Part shown: one piece after another, positions 14,715-27,093 of the stretch | Layout: the number at the start of each line of letters is the position of its first letter | How positions within the stretch are numbered: position 1 is the first letter of the stretch | From: Multifurca ochricompacta | Lineage: Eukaryota; Basidiomycota; Agaricomycetes; Russulales; Russulaceae | NCBI GenBank assembly: GCA_022496185.1 | Contig: WTXG01000012.1 | Coordinates: forward strand, 62,001-126,000 | Direction of reading: 5' to 3' | DNA: 64,000 nt | Program-made: the position numbers and the translations under genes | Notes under the pieces: generated by a model | What the model saw: the letters and a program-made list of their open reading frames with translations, nothing else | What the model was told of the DNA's origin: nothing | The model's database searches: none

Positions 14715-16781
14715 GCCGCAACAGCCGCAACAGAATAATAATATGACAAAAACGGACACGAAGCCCCAGGCCACCTTCTTGACAAAACTCTATGCGTGAG
14801 TTCTCTGTGCTTATTTTTTCTTTTTCTTTTTTTTTTCTCTTTTTTCTTTCTTTCTTTATTTTTGCCTTTCATCACCCAAGCTTACCTCCCCCTTTTGCAT
14901 ACACTTTTATTAAAGTCTCCTCGAGCGTCCTGAAAACCACCATATGATTCGCTGGGATCCAGCTGGCGAGCATATAATTGTTGAACGACCCGAGCAGCTT
15001 GCTCTTCACGTCCTTCCAAGTATCTATCGTCAATCGAGATTCGCGAGCTTCTCTCGGCAACTAAATGTTAGCGGATTCTCATCTTCGCGACTCGTTTACT
15101 CTTCGTCTTCGTCCTCATTTCCCTGCCTTGTTTTAGATTTATGGTTTCATGCGCAAAGTAAACCTTCGTAACGTCGACCCCGCCATCGACGACCCCGACG
15201 CATCTACTTGGTGTAAGTCGTTATACCCACCTCGACTCGCCCGTTACTTAACCAAGAACGAATTCATAACCTTAGCTCACCCGACACTTAATCGCCACTC
15301 TCCCCCCGAAGTGGTCGCTAATTTCAAACGCAGGGTCCCACCGCGCCTTCCCAAGCCAAGGAAACGCCCAGATGCTGACCAGAACCCCGCTATTCCCCCT
15401 CCGCGCTCTGCTTCTGGTCTTGGTGCTGTTCCTCTTACGATCCCCTCCTCCCTCGGTTTGACATCTTCACCCAAAGGCGGACGCGCTCGTGGTTTTTCTG
15501 CTCCTGGTTCTTACCAACCTCTTGCACAAGCTGGAACTGCTGGTCAATGGGGCAACACATACTCTCGTGCTCTTCCACCGCTCACTGTTCCATCTGACCC
15601 TCCTCTGTCTCATGGTGGTGCCATGTACCCTTCTTCGCATGCCTTGCATCCTGTCTCACCGGCGGACGATCATGGTAGTTTTAACTCACTCCATTATCCC
15701 TCTAACCGTGATGTGATGGTATCCTCTTCAACATATTCTTATCAGGAGCAAAACAATTGGTCATTCTCTCCTATTAGCAGTGGCAGCAGCTCAAGCCATT
15801 CTGGTAGCTTGACATCTCTCCTCAACCCACCTTCTAATGGCTCTACTTACCCACCCACTCGACCCACTATCAATACCTCCTATCCATCCTCTCTTTCTTC
15901 TGTCTCGATGCAACACAGCGCATCTTCTCTTTCTCCTGATAGTCGACCAGCTACTGGCTACTCTGTTGCGTCTATGTCTTCCCTTTCTTATGATGACAAT
16001 CATCATTATCACCACCACAATAACAACAACAACAACGATTACTCTCGTCCCAGCTCTGGTCACCATCGCCCAATTACTCCAACTTCGTCTCGTCCTCCTT
16101 CGTCTAAGTCTAGCTATGCTCACTCTACTTTGAGCGTGCGCCGTCAGCGACGGCATAGCCAAGCGGTCAACCCTTATCCAACGCCATATGACCAACACAT
16201 GGACAGTCGGCCATCGTCATCGCCGCAACCTGGGAATGGGGAGGATCACAGTCTGCATCGCTCGCGTAGCATGATCCAGCTGCCTACCGTCGACACTTAC
16301 AACCACTATGGATCAAGTCAACCCGAATTTGCGTACTCGGCTGGACCTTTGGGGAATGTTGGAGCCGGTGGCGCTGGTGCGTCGTTGGATCAGACGATGG
16401 ATGATTGGAATAGTCGGTCAGTGCGACCTTCGACGTCTGCAAGTTCACTGTCGGCAGCCTCTCAAACGTCGTCCTCACAGGCGCACACCCCGCCGGTGAC
16501 GGACAATTTCGAGGATACAAGCGTTCATCGTTGTGAGTTTTACACTCTCACCCCCTTCCCCCCTCTCTCTCTCGTCCTCCCCTGAGTTTGATCTCCTATC
16601 CCCTTTCACCCGTGTGTGGACCTCATTCTGACATGTTTCCAATTTGGCTGACTCTAGTTCTGAATGACCAGTCTCGCCCGATCTTGGTTATGTCGCGATG
16701 AACGAACATATCACACAATACGACAGCAAGGCCGAAAACGTTTACAGAGTGGAAACAGGGTCTGCATGTGCCACGCACTGA
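14410..16781 (+). CDS. HSF-type DNA-binding transcription factor with polyQ
   Basis: Five exons, 14410-14795, 14916-15066, 15137-15212, 15276-16532 and 16672-16781, give 659 residues in frame. Seen: a Gln/Ser/His-rich N-terminus with a CAG-encoded polyQ at about 14678-14728. The HSF-type wing-helix domain follows: FLTKLYALLERPENHHMIRW, then SIYRQSRFASFSRQLN and IYGFMRKVNLRNVD. The recognition helix SFSRQLN-IYGFMRKV is the family hallmark. An SHPTLNRHSPPEVV segment follows, then a long Ser/Pro/His-rich tail. I see no clear heptad trimerisation domain, so it may be an Sfl1-like or other HSF-domain regulator rather than classical HSF1. The last exon is the weakest part of the model. Confidence 0.88.
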
Positions 16782-19000
16782 TTGATACCTTCTTTTCTTT
16801 GCCTTATCACACTGTGTCGAAGACTTCTTATATTAAATATCACCGTCTCCATGCTTCGATACGATTTCTTGCACGATCCTTTTCTTTTCTTTTCTTTTCT
16901 TTTCTTTTTTGTTGTCCCTCACAATCACGTCTTGTTTGCTGTAGCCCTCCCTTGATTTGCCTCGCGGCCTTTGGCACCCCGCGCTCGCTCGATACCTTGA
17001 AGATGCCGTATACCAGAACTCAGAAATTCTGTTCTCTGTCTTTTATTCCCCCAATTGTGTTTCTTTTTGCTCGCCTTTTACCTCCTCTCCTTTCTCATTC
17101 TCCCTCCCTTTTTTTCTTTGGGACGGGTGCATCGTTAGGTAGAGGGCACAATACAAATTTCAAAAATATCTCATCGATCGGGTGAGCCGTTTTAGCGGAA
17201 AGTTCCGTCGCGCACGACAGCAAGTAGTAAGTAAGTAGCACAACTTTACGGATACTAATCGGTGAGTCTTGTCTGTCAGCCGCGCTCTTGACTCTTTGGC
17301 CGCGGTGCCGATCGCAAGACGATGATCGAAGGGGTATCCAGGGTCTTACACATGGAATTTGCCGGGTTACGAATAAATGGCGCATTCACGGAGGCCGCAA
17401 TTGTTGTTGTTGTTGATTGTTGTTGTTTCTGTTGATTGTTGATTGTGATTGTTGTTTGACATTGAAAAAAAAAAAAAAATTGAATGAAAGGAAAGGAAAG
17501 CAAGCCATCAACATCAGATAAGAATTTGATTGGTCCCGCGCACCTTTCGGTATAAACAAGCGCCGGTCATCCGCGGCAGAAAGATCAAACAGAACGTCTG
17601 ATCGGTCCTCGTACATTCCGAAAACGGACACCCCGCACGCGCGACAAACAAACCCAACCAGTGGTAACGGTGTGTACCACCCACCCATTTCCCTTCCTAT
17701 CCCCCCCCCCTTCCCTCAATCTCTCTCTCTCTTTCTCTCTTTTATTTTTATTTTTATTAATTGGTTTTACCTTTCTTCTTCTTCGTTTCTATTAGGGTTT
17801 TTTCGGCGCCTTTTTAACAGAGGGATAACATATGTGTACCACGTGCGTCCACGCGCACACCCACAACACCCGTACACACACACACCTCATACTCATACTC
17901 ACACTCACAACTCTCTCGCAACTCACAACTCACACAACTTTCACACACACACGCATATAATATATATACATACATACATACATACATGCATACACATGTA
18001 CGCAGGCATGCGCGCGCGCTCTTGCTCCGTTCATCATCATATCCCATTATCTCTTTCTTTGTCCGTTATTCTCAGTTTGGAAAAAAAAAAAAAATTGATA
18101 ACTACGTTCCTGGAGTCTGGACCCATCAAATCCTTTCATTCTCTTCTTTCCCTTTCCCCCCTCCCCCCCCCCCTCCCCCTTCTTCTTCCTCCTTCCTCGT
18201 TCACCCTCTTTCCTCTTTGTTTGTTTGGACAGTGCCGTTACTATTGATATATATATATATATATACAACCCCCCCCCCTCTCCCTCCGTCCGCCGGGCAT
18301 AACGTTACCGGTTTTAAGTGGACAGTATGTATGTGATGAATGATAAGTTCGGGCCATGCGTTATCTGACTATAGTAATTGCGGACCATATGGGTAGCGCT
18401 TTAACTACCCCTTCAGAATAAATAAACAAGATAAAATAAAAAAAGGTTGCCAGCGGCGGCGGCGGCGGCAGCAACTTTTTTGATTGGGTTGGTTGAACAT
18501 TGAACCACTTACTTTTTTTTTTTTTTTGACCGTCTCGCTTAACGGCTCCCATGTGGGTGGGTATTTTACCCCCAAAACCGGTTAGCACGGGTTAGATCAG
18601 TATGTTACTCACTCACTCACTCACACTACAACTACAACTACACTACACTATATTTGTGGCGTTCGTTCCTTAGACATCTCGTACAACAGATTTCCGCGGC
18701 CTCTAATAATATTATCCCTTTTCCATCACGGGTGAGTTGAGTACATGTCTGATGTCTGGGGTAGATGTAAGTACAGGGTCCATACAGTCGGCGACAACAA
18801 AGAGTCCGCACGACACCGTCTCGGGCTAAACATGATATCGAAGGGGAAATCCAAATCAAATCAAATCATAAAAAAATAAATAAGGGAAGCAAGCGCCTCT
18901 GGCTTAATCCAGTGCATTACTTTCCTTTACTTTCCCTTTAACTTTCATCCTCACTCTCACACGGTCACGGTTCCAGTCAACCGTACCCTATACTATCCTA
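16782..19000. other. 2.2-kb intergenic region rich in microsatellites
   Basis: Convergent spacer between the HSF-type gene and TVP38. Tracts seen: (TTTTC)n 16879-16909, (GTT)n about 17400-17450, CA/CTCA tracts 17870-17950, (TACA)n 17966-17995, (TA)n 18247-18266, (GGC)n 18453-18470, (ACTC)n 18606-18626. Long open frames here, for example 17672-18247, are low-complexity translations without splice or family support. Confidence 0.5.
17870..18270. repeat. cluster of CA, TACA and TA microsatellites
   Basis: Consecutive short tandem arrays of different unit length (CACA, CTCATA, TACA, then TA) separated by pyrimidine-rich DNA. The TA array is at 18247-18266. Confidence 0.75.
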
Positions 19001-20690
19001 TTACTCCATTCCTCGTGCCATTCCCGTATGCGACGGCCGCATGCGAGAAGCGGGCGCCGCGGCGGAGGCCGGCATAATGGGCGTGTGGAATGTTGCCTCC
19101 GACATCGGCTCCCCCACTCTCGCGTTGACGTATGGATCCCGTTCATCCTCGGACTGACGGGCCATGCCACTCGGTGACAGGAATGATAAGGCTTCCTCGT
19201 CGGTATGAGTCGGCAAGTCATCATCGTCACTATCATCAAGCTCGTCATTGACTGCCTTGCGCGCTACCACGGATATGTAGACGAAAACGCCGATGGCTAG
19301 GATTACACCGGTGATCTTGACGTATAACCCGATCCGGTTCTCTTCTTCTTCTCTACTCGTAGCTCCGTTAGATTCTGGCTTACCATCGGGGATAGTAGTA
19401 TCCTCGGGCTGTACATGATAACGTGCAAAGGAGTGAATGGAAGAACCCAAGGTGGTGTGGATGATGACCTTGAAAAGTGACAGGGAGGTGCATACAAGGT
19501 ATGTACGCAACGTAAGTGTCGGAGATGCACCGAGGAGACAGTTCATGACGTTGTAAGGATATGGAGCTAAGCGGATTAGGAAAAGCAATCGTGGTCGCTT
19601 CTCGATAGCTCGAACCACTCGTTTGACAGAACTCGCATTTGAAAGCCAGCGCGCGATTAATTCACGAAAAAGGTAACGTGAAAGCATGAATACGACGAAT
19701 GCACCGGTGAGTGCGGCCCAGTATGAAATAACCGCGCCAGCCCAGGCACCGAATGTGTAGCCTGATAAGACGATGAGCGTAGAATAGAGTGGCAGAGGCG
19801 CTGGTGGGGGAGAAGGGGGGGGGGTGAGTGAGTGAATATTAATATAGACCGGGCCGGGCTGGGCCGAGAGAGAGAGACTTACGAAAGGTGGTTATGAAGA
19901 TAAGCAAAAAGAGTACCCCATAGCCAAAAGTCTTGTCGGCCTTGAGCCAACTAGACAGGTCGTCTAATCCTGTGGACGTAGGGAACCGTAAGCGTGATGG
20001 TCCCAATTCATTAGACCGATCAAGGGAGTGGTATAACCCACCTCCAAAAACCTGCGTTTTCCAGAACGCTATAGCAATTAAGAATCCAAGAGATGTCGAC
20101 AGATAGGCAAGTACGGGTAACCATGGCTTGACGATAGACCAAAACCTAATCTTACGTGGAGGGTGAATGTAGCCCGAATGCAGCGAAGCCAATGGCAAAG
20201 CAAAGGGGGAAGGCGCGGTATCCGGAATCGAGGGTAATGATAGGTCAGGAGAAGCACTCCTCTGGTACTGGTGTAAAGACGACTGTCGACGGGTCGAAGT
20301 TGACGATGGCTGCGACTGCGATTGGTTGGGCAATGACGGAGGCCCGGGAACGAAAGTCCGTGATGCACCGCTAGCCTCTGCTTTTGAAGGCGAGGTCTGA
20401 GCTACAACGACATCTGCCTGAAATTTCTCATCGACAGAGCCCTCTTCAAACCTGGGATAGCGAGAATACGAGGGAGACCGACGATGGGAGGAAAGTGAAA
20501 GTGAAAGTGAAAGTGATGGTAAAGGTGATGGTGATGGTGACGGTGATAGTGATAGTGACGGTGACGGTGACGGTGACAGTGACTGAGACCTGACAGCAGG
20601 TATATTCCGAGGAACAAGTTGTAACAAAGAGAGTGATCCTTCATGATGGCGGTGCATTGGAGGCGCTGAACCGGAACTTCTGGAGGTCAT
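19001..20690 (-). CDS. TVP38: Golgi membrane protein TVP38 (VTT/SNARE-associated domain)
   Basis: Two exons, 20690-19883 and 19800-19001, give 535 residues in frame. Seen: a long disordered N-terminus with SPSPSPSLSLS repeats, then hydrophobic segments. The VTT core follows (PLYSTLIVLSGYTFG, FVVFMLSRYLFRE, FLIRLAPYPYNVMN), then a last TM segment (ITGVILAIGVFVYISVV) and an acidic cytosolic tail. RLAPYPYNVMN is the diagnostic loop of the TVP38/TMEM64 family. Known: TVP38 is in Golgi/TGN vesicles, and VTT proteins are linked to lipid scrambling. The N-terminal dipeptide repeat is encoded by GTGA/GGTGAT microsatellite DNA at 20497-20583. The gene is divergent from the small gene at 21096. Confidence 0.92.
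20497..20583 (-). repeat. in-frame GTGAAA/GGTGAT/GGTGAC minisatellite within TVP38
   Basis: Six-base units on the plus strand (GTGAAA, GGTGAT, GGTGAC, AGTGAT) keep the TVP38 frame and encode alternating Ser-Pro and Ser-Leu dipeptides on the minus strand. Length variation between strains is likely. Confidence 0.8.
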
Positions 20691-21095
20691 GGTGAGTAGA
20701 TGCTGGTAGCTGGTAGCTGGTAGAGGAAATTGAAGTGTCTCCTTAGGTGGGTGGCGATGAAGTGTAAAAGTAAAAATAATGGAGATGTGCCTTAGCTGCT
20801 GCGCAGTAAATAGCAAAAACAAATAAAAGATTGATCGAAAGCAGAGCACTTTTGTCGTCGCAGTCCGCGTCTTGCTTTGCTTTCTTTTTGCTGTAGAATA
20901 GACCCCTCCGATGGCTTAATGGAAATATAATTAGAAGCCTGGGGGGGTCAAAGTCGAATTTTGTTGCTGATGATGATGAGATGATGATGGGATGGGGAGG
21001 GAGAGCGCTTGTGAACCAGTCACCAGTCACCAGTACTCGTACCGTACCTTATTTCTTTCCACACGTACACCGAACACCGAACACACGTCACGGTC
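20691..21095. promoter_or_regulatory. divergent promoter, TVP38 / small mitochondrial-type gene
   Basis: A 405-bp spacer between opposite starts. It holds a GATGATGAT run (about 20968-20990) and duplicated CACCAGTCAC and CACCGAACAC units near 21018-21080. I see no coding exon. Confidence 0.4.
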
Positions 21096-21548
21096 ATGTT
21101 CATTCTCAGGCGGCCAAGATATTTATCCCAGTGGGCAACGCTTTCTACGTACCGTTCTTCGACTCGCCGTCTCTTGCACGACAATGGCAACAACGGACAT
21201 AGACAGAACCGTCATGCTCAGTTTTATTCCGATCTTGTTCCGGCTATGATACCAGTCGCTTTGCTTGGTTCTGCGGTTTATATGGTACGTCAGTTCATCG
21301 TTAATCCCCCCAACCAACCGATTCGGATTCAGGGCAACTCGGATTAATTTTTTTACTAGGGCCTACAACTCCTGCAGACATATCTATCGCATGAGAAATA
21401 CCTCGACGAGGCTCGTGCACGTGTCGAGGAACTGGAGCGGGAGATCGATGCTTTGTTACTTGAAAGAAGGAACACCTCTTCTGCTACGAACGCTACCGTG
21501 GACGCTACGGCTCCAGAAGGTTGGTTGAATTGGCTTAGGCGCGGATAA
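21096..21548 (+). CDS. small predicted mitochondrial membrane protein, unknown
   Basis: Two exons, 21096-21284 and 21360-21548, give a 125-residue protein. Seen: an Arg/Ser/Thr-rich N-terminus without acidic residues (MFILRRPRYLSQWATLSTYR), typical of a matrix-targeting signal. One hydrophobic helix (MIPVALLGSAVYMGLQLL) spans the splice site, followed by a charged coiled-coil-like segment (EARARVEELEREIDALLLER) and a WLNWLRRG end. I do not recognise a named family. The architecture (presequence, one TM helix, coiled coil) fits an inner-membrane assembly factor or accessory subunit, which is inference. An earlier ATG in another frame is less likely. The first intron has a GTACGT donor and CTAG acceptor. 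Confidence 0.65.
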
Positions 21549-21775
21549 AATAAAATAAACAGTGAGGTTATCAAGTTCAAAGTAGTCAGTTCTCTCTCCC
21601 ACACGCACACATACACACACAAAACTCATCCGGAATGTTGTTGGGTTTCATGACAGGGTAAGCGGGCAGAGATCAATCAGACAAATGGTATAGGAACCAA
21701 ATCTACATATATAAAGCGGCGAAAGCGAAAGCGAGATGAAGCTAGACGAAGGTACGAGGGAAGCCAAAGGAATCA

Positions 21776-23223
21776 TCAGAAGCTTAATGTCTTCGTCTTG
21801 ACGAGCGAGTTCCTATGACGATCATACAGTTTAGACGAGCTAAATGGGGTCTGTCAGAAACGTGCGGCAGAAGTTCAATGCGTAATAAAAGAGTACCTGA
21901 GAAGTGCCGAGGCCAAGCCTGTGAGCGCCTTGATGGCTTCTCTTCCTCGCTGCCACTTGAACACCTCGTAGGCTATATTGGGTTTGGTGTTACTTGTGCC
22001 TATAAGCTTAGCGAAGGCTCATATTACGCACATACGAATATCAAGTCCATAACCAATTTCGTGCGCTGAACTTGAAGCCAATAGGACTGCCTTTGCAGTA
22101 GCTTCAATTCCCGATCGTCCACCTTGGTATTGCGAGGAGCTGATTTTGCCGTGGCCCCTGCCATGGATTCGGCGTAAAGACGCGACTCGACTGTTATTAA
22201 ATATGTCCCAGCCCTAGTGAGAGAGATTCCACCGGAACGCAGATCCTCAAAACTCACCGGCACGCTGGGAGTTAATGATCATGCTGTGTTCCACGTTGTT
22301 CTCAACCAAGTTAATCAGCGTGCTTGCAAACCAGCACCAGTCAGCGAAACGCCCGGCACGTTCCCCTGTTCGCTTCCCCAACAACCCTATCTTAGAACAC
22401 GTGGACACATCGTCCGCAATGGCCTGTACGAGGTCCAGTAAAATGGGGGGCGATGCATGTAAGAATGTATAAAGTAGAGGTTTATGGGGTGGTGAAGCGG
22501 CCTCCGCACCCCCTGCAGTGTATACAGGAGAGGCCGAATGTTCTGCGAGGATAGACGTCAAAGGCGTCAACCAGTTGAACATGATGAGGCATTTCCTGCT
22601 CCCAAGTGGGCCTGACTTTAGGTCAATCTGAGATGTCAATGGTGACGCACGCACCGTGTCACTGAGAGCCTAGAGACGGCAGACTCCAGACGATGTAACA
22701 ACTCGGCTTCAAATCCTCTTTTCCTGGCCCCTTGTACCGGCATCCGTCGCGAGATGGCCGTGTGGAAAAACAAGTACACTTTCATAGAATACTGAATCAG
22801 CTTCTGCATACGGCCAGTACCAAAGATAAATCAGCAAAGTCGGTGGCTGGAGAGGTGAGATAAGTTATAAGTTACAAAAGCCTTGTCTCTCCCCACACTG
22901 GTCTTGAGCAACTCGCGCCAGACATCTTGGGCATGAACCTGGCCCTTAGCGGCACTCTTCTCCTGGCTACCCTCATCATCGTCATCCAATTCCTCTTCAG
23001 GATCATCTGGACGTTCTTCCATATCCTCCTTGCTGTTATTACCTTGGGAACTGAATGACATTGCACTTGTGGTTATCACGGAATTCCTTGATGTTCGTGG
23101 AGGATGGGCGGATAAAGGGTTCATTTGGAACCCACCTGCAGAAGCCGAATCAAATGATAGTGGATAAAGAGGGTCATGGTGTGACGATGAAGAAGGTTGT
23201 CCTGGATATGCGATGACAGACAT
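21776..23223 (-). CDS. PEX11: peroxisomal membrane protein PEX11 family
   Basis: Six exons, 23223-22876, 22803-22655, 22595-22258, 22190-22032, 21972-21897 and 21839-21776, give 377 residues in frame. Seen: a Ser-rich then acidic N-terminus (DDPEEELDDDDE) and the PEX11 start motif VWRELLKTSVGRDKAFKLIQ. Hydrophobic helices with FNWLTPLTSILAEH and WFASTLINLVEN follow. The conserved C-terminus is RELKLLQRQSYWLQVQRTKL ... SSKLYDRHRNS. Known: PEX11 proteins bend the peroxisomal membrane and drive elongation and division. The long N-terminal extension resembles PEX11C/GIM5-type fungal paralogs more than the short PMP27. It shares a 181-bp divergent promoter with the dynein light chain gene. Confidence 0.87.
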
Positions 23224-23404
23224 GCTGCTTCGAGGTGAGCTCGTTTTGGCGGGTGTAACGATGGCAGTTGCAGTTGCAGTTTAGTTGTGCGGCACGCGTC
23301 AAGCCAAAAAGCCAAACAGAACACAACAGACGCGCTCGTTGCAATTCGACCGAGTCGAGTCGCCTGCCACCCGCGAGCACGTTCTTGCTTTGCGATCGCA
23401 CTTG

Positions 23405-24089
23405 ATGGCAAGCTCAGGATTGCCTGGCATTCGTTCACCTACCAGCCCTCGCTCTGGTGCTACATCTCCTCGTCCTAAATTCGACTCGGACCAACTAAAA
23501 CCCTACATTAAGAAGCTCCTCGCTTCAACATTGCAAAATGTGACTTGGGCAGATTTCAGGGACAAAGAAAGAGGGCGAGCATTGATGAAGGAGATTGGAG
23601 ATCGTATCAAAGAAAGGATGCTAGGTGCGCTCCCATATAGCGTTTCGGGTAACAGGTAGCTGACATCATGTAGAAATCGACCCAAAAGGATTGTGAGTAT
23701 CTAGCTACTCAAACGATATATTTGGTCTCTTTGATCAAACCTTTTGACCCACCCTCATTGTCGAAAGCAAATATATTGTACTCACGCAGGTTAACGAGAA
23801 CGCTGGTCAAGGCGGTCGGTGAGTGTAAGATCACGTGATGGGAACCCCCCTCCCCCTCCCCCCTCCTTCCCCACCTACTGCTTTTGCCTCGCCTCCTGAA
23901 AAAAAAGAAAACACACTCTCTAGAGCCGACATGGCTTGCCATTGGGAGGATTCGGACGCGGTTGTACAAGAGATACTGGTAACAGTAAGTGGTACCTGTA
24001 TTTCTTAATCATTGAAGAAAAAAACGGAAACGTTACGGCAGGATTCAATGATATGTATTTGTATCGCGTTTGCCATACGGACTGTCTAA
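23405..24089 (+). CDS. dynein light chain, Tctex-1 family
   Basis: Five exons, 23405-23624, 23674-23692, 23768-23818, 23924-23984 and 24042-24089, give 132 residues in frame. Seen: a Ser/Pro-rich start, then LKPYIKKLLASTLQNVTW, EIGDRIKERMLEIDPKGFKY, and the diagnostic C-terminus RADMACHWEDSDAVVQEIL followed by DSMICICIAFAIR. The CHWEDSD motif and the final beta strand are the Tctex-1/DYNLT signature. Known: these light chains dimerise on the dynein intermediate chain and link cargo. Exon 2 is only 19 nt. The third intron (23819-23923) carries the palindrome ATCACGTGAT. Confidence 0.9.
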
Positions 24090-26727
24090 GGCCATTGGCG
24101 CTACGAATTATCAAAAAGAAACTGTCAATATTGCTATACCCACAGTTGTTAAATTACTTTCCCAAGCGATATTTCATACTGCTACTCTATATTGAGGCAG
24201 TGCACCCAATCATCCCACCCAAAATCCTCCGAATCTCCGCCGCCAATAAGAGTAGGTGTGGTGTGTGGTTTACTGTCGCCGCGGTTTGCCGATTCATCGT
24301 AGCGCCGCGTGCCGCATGCAAAATTTCCCAAATTTCCCACCAGCACAACGACCAACAACCAAAAGAAAAGAAAGATTACGGAAGGGAAAGGAAGGGAAGG
24401 ATGATAGATGATAATATGAAATGAATATGAATTATTATCCGCCGTGTGCGTCGTGTGAGAGACCCCCGTTCACCCGCCGAAGCCATTCCTTGGGTTCCAC
24501 GTCGTGGCGCTCCTTTGTCATGGCATGCGGTGATGCGATGATGCGGGTGATGCGTGAGAAGTCTCGGACAGTCGCCATGCAATGCCATGTTGTCGTCTTC
24601 GCGCTACTTCAGCCCTGTTCAATTGTAGCGGTCTATCTCACCCACAGGTGGGGGTAGAGCGTTTTTTTTATTTATTTGTCGGCGCTCTCTGCTTTCGTAT
24701 AACGTAAAGTCAGTGCATGCTACTGTATTCCCAGGTTTATCCATCTCTCAATCCATCCATCATCCATCAGAACCCCACCCCATGAAACCGAACAATAGGA
24801 ATCACTTTCTCCTTCTCCTCTCCTCTCCTCTGACTCTCCCTCCTACCTGCTGGGATGGGAACAACAACGGCAGCGGCGGACATTTAATTACACCGCCCAC
24901 TTTGCCTGCGCCTGGCTCAACTCGGCAGTAATTCCGGCTTACTTATCATATCATCCGCAAGAAGATGATATGAAGCGCCACAACTCGGAGAACCCCAATA
25001 ACATAACTTTCTTATCGCCTTCGCCTTCGGAGGAACTTGCGAGGTTATTGCTTAGTACATGCCGTCGGGAACCTGGTCTCGGCTTGATCGTCGCTCATCG
25101 GGGCCGATGGGTGGTCATCCAAGCGCAAGTCCAAGTCCAAGTGGGTGGGTTAGCCCAAAGCCCCCAAGGCCCCAAATCATTCATTGAAAATGGTACGCAT
25201 TAATTCAGGTCGTCCGTATGTATGTATGGTCGTTCATGTGATTGACTGACTGACTGTTACTCCCGTAAGTGGCCACCATTTGCATTTGTGAAAAGGTTCC
25301 ACTCTTCATGATCAGGTGGGACGGATCATGAATACCATGCATAGAGATTGTGGAGACTGAGATATATTGGGGAAAAGCATATCGGCGGGCAAGGGAAGGA
25401 AGGGGGAGTGCAAAGCAACCGCCGTCAATCACTCTTATTTGGGCGGCTGAACTGCGTAGCTCTCTCGGTTTTTCTTTTTTTACCAGCAAGGACCCAGTAA
25501 ACCCTGACAAAGCAACATTCTGCTCTGGCTATGTAAATTTCAAAATTGCGTTGTATAAGGCAATGGATGATGGTAGAATGTCTATTCTAGACTCGGACTT
25601 GAGGGCAAAAACCGGTGAGGTGAGCGAAATTGTTGCGCGGCCGCAGTAAACTGCGTTGAGTTGGCAAGTAATCTCCTGACATGTTGCCTCTTGCCTCTAT
25701 ATCATTAGAGTCAAAGAACGCAGCTGACTCCCATACAAAGATTTACTCGAATTCTTAAACCTTACTAGTTCAAAAAGTATGGGAGCAGGCCACACGCGTA
25801 CAAACCCAACACAACGCTTTACTTATAAAGGAGCTTCCATGCAAGTGGAAGACGCCGATATCGGACGCAGGGCCCGTGTAATGTTGTGGTGCACGGTTCC
25901 TTGTGACCTTCAATGCAAAATTATCAGATACGTTTTGTCTCCGCCATCCCTGTCAAAAGTGGTCGGTGATTGGACGGGTACAACTCGAAGAGGTATTTAT
26001 GGAAAATACTTGGAGAACATATCCCCGCTAAGATATCTCATTTTGTCCAACCGTCCAAAATTTTGTTTTGCTAATTTGTTAGCCAGTCAAACAATCACTG
26101 ATCCAAGGTCATCGCCGTGGAGGTAAGACATGTGTTTCGGCATAGCCATGAATATGCTTCTTCTTTGTAGTACCGAAGGCGAGGCTGGAGGGAAATTGTA
26201 ATCCCATGGGCAAAACAGTCCGCGGCAGGGTCCCAGATAGTGTGTCCAGGGTGTCCAGGACTTGGGTCTGGTCCAGCCAAAGGACCCAACAAACATGATG
26301 GGGAATCCATCCGTGGGAATATCATCAGCTGCCCGAGGTGATAGCGCAAGCCGTAAAGGGGGGGGGGGGGAGGGGGGGTTAACTAGGAGTGACAATTCCT
26401 TGGAGCATTCTGCCCAACATAGGCAAACCGGGAATGAAGAGGGGTCTCGCGAATACGTACATGCGTGGCGCTAGGAAACGTCCCCTCAAAATTGGTTTGG
26501 TCGAGTAGTGGACCTAAAGGTTAGTCAAAAAAGGCGACTAGAGAGCGGGAGCTGCCCTGTACACGCTGTCGATCAGAAGAGGGGAGGAGGTGGTGGTGGG
26601 GGGGGGGACGCATCCTACGGCCAACTGGAGGCGACCCTAATCAAAGCTTGCAGCGTGATTCACGTGGTGGTGTGCCGAAGCCGAAGAGGTCTCCTGTCTC
26701 GTAGCCCCTAGCAGACTGCGTGAAGCC

Positions 26728-26775
26728 TGATCATCATCAACATCACCATCACCATCACCATCACATCACATCTCA
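26728..26775. repeat. CATCAC trinucleotide-like microsatellite
   Basis: Repeated CATCAC/CATCAA units in a gene-free stretch about 320 bp upstream of the PPR gene. Confidence 0.75.
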
Positions 26776-27024
26776 TGTTTACAGAGAGGCAGTCAGGTCA
26801 GAGGGGTCACAATTGACATGACCCTGAGTAAGATCCCGGCCGGTGTTGGTAGTAGTAGTAGTAGTGATAGTGATAACGTTTCAAGTTAGAAAACCTGCCA
26901 TTGCCGGAGTAATATCTCGGGAATCCTTTTTCTTGCTGGTGAAGTGATAATTCAAGCGTTCACGTGATCGAGCGTTCCAACAGCCGTCCGTCAGCACACA
27001 ACACAGCACAGCACAGCGCCCCTG

Positions 27025-27068
27025 GCTGCTACTGCTGCTGCTACTGCTGCTGCTACTGCTGCTGCTAA
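27025..27068. repeat. CTGCTA/CTGCTG microsatellite before the PPR gene
   Basis: Perfectly phased CTGCTA and CTGCTG units end 25 bp before the predicted start codon of the PPR gene, so the array is probably in its 5' leader. Confidence 0.8.
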
Positions 27069-27093
27069 TACGCTTTGCTTTATCTCTTTTTTC

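Larger units (their letters stand above)
24090..27093. other. 3-kb region without a supported gene
   Basis: This is the largest gap in the window. Open frames here (for example 25779-26126 plus and 25205-25510 minus) have no family resemblance, no splice partners and mixed composition. Visible features are a poly-G run (26359-26378), a second G-run near 26590-26607, CATCAC repeats (26728-26775), GTA repeats (about 26848-26862), CTGCTA repeats (27025-27068) and a TCACGTGA site at 26960. It could hold a non-coding RNA or an old, unrecognisable element. Confidence 0.45.

Noticed and set aside
17672..18247. Long open frame of 191 codons
   Set aside because: It is the translation of CA, TACA and pyrimidine repeats, with no domain or splice support.
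18300..18600. tRNA-like arms near a GGTTAG box
   Set aside because: No complete acceptor, anticodon and T arms with an internal B box could be folded on either strand.
25779..26126. Possible small gene in the 3-kb gap
   Set aside because: No hydrophobic or conserved pattern, no in-phase splice partners, and no recognisable family.
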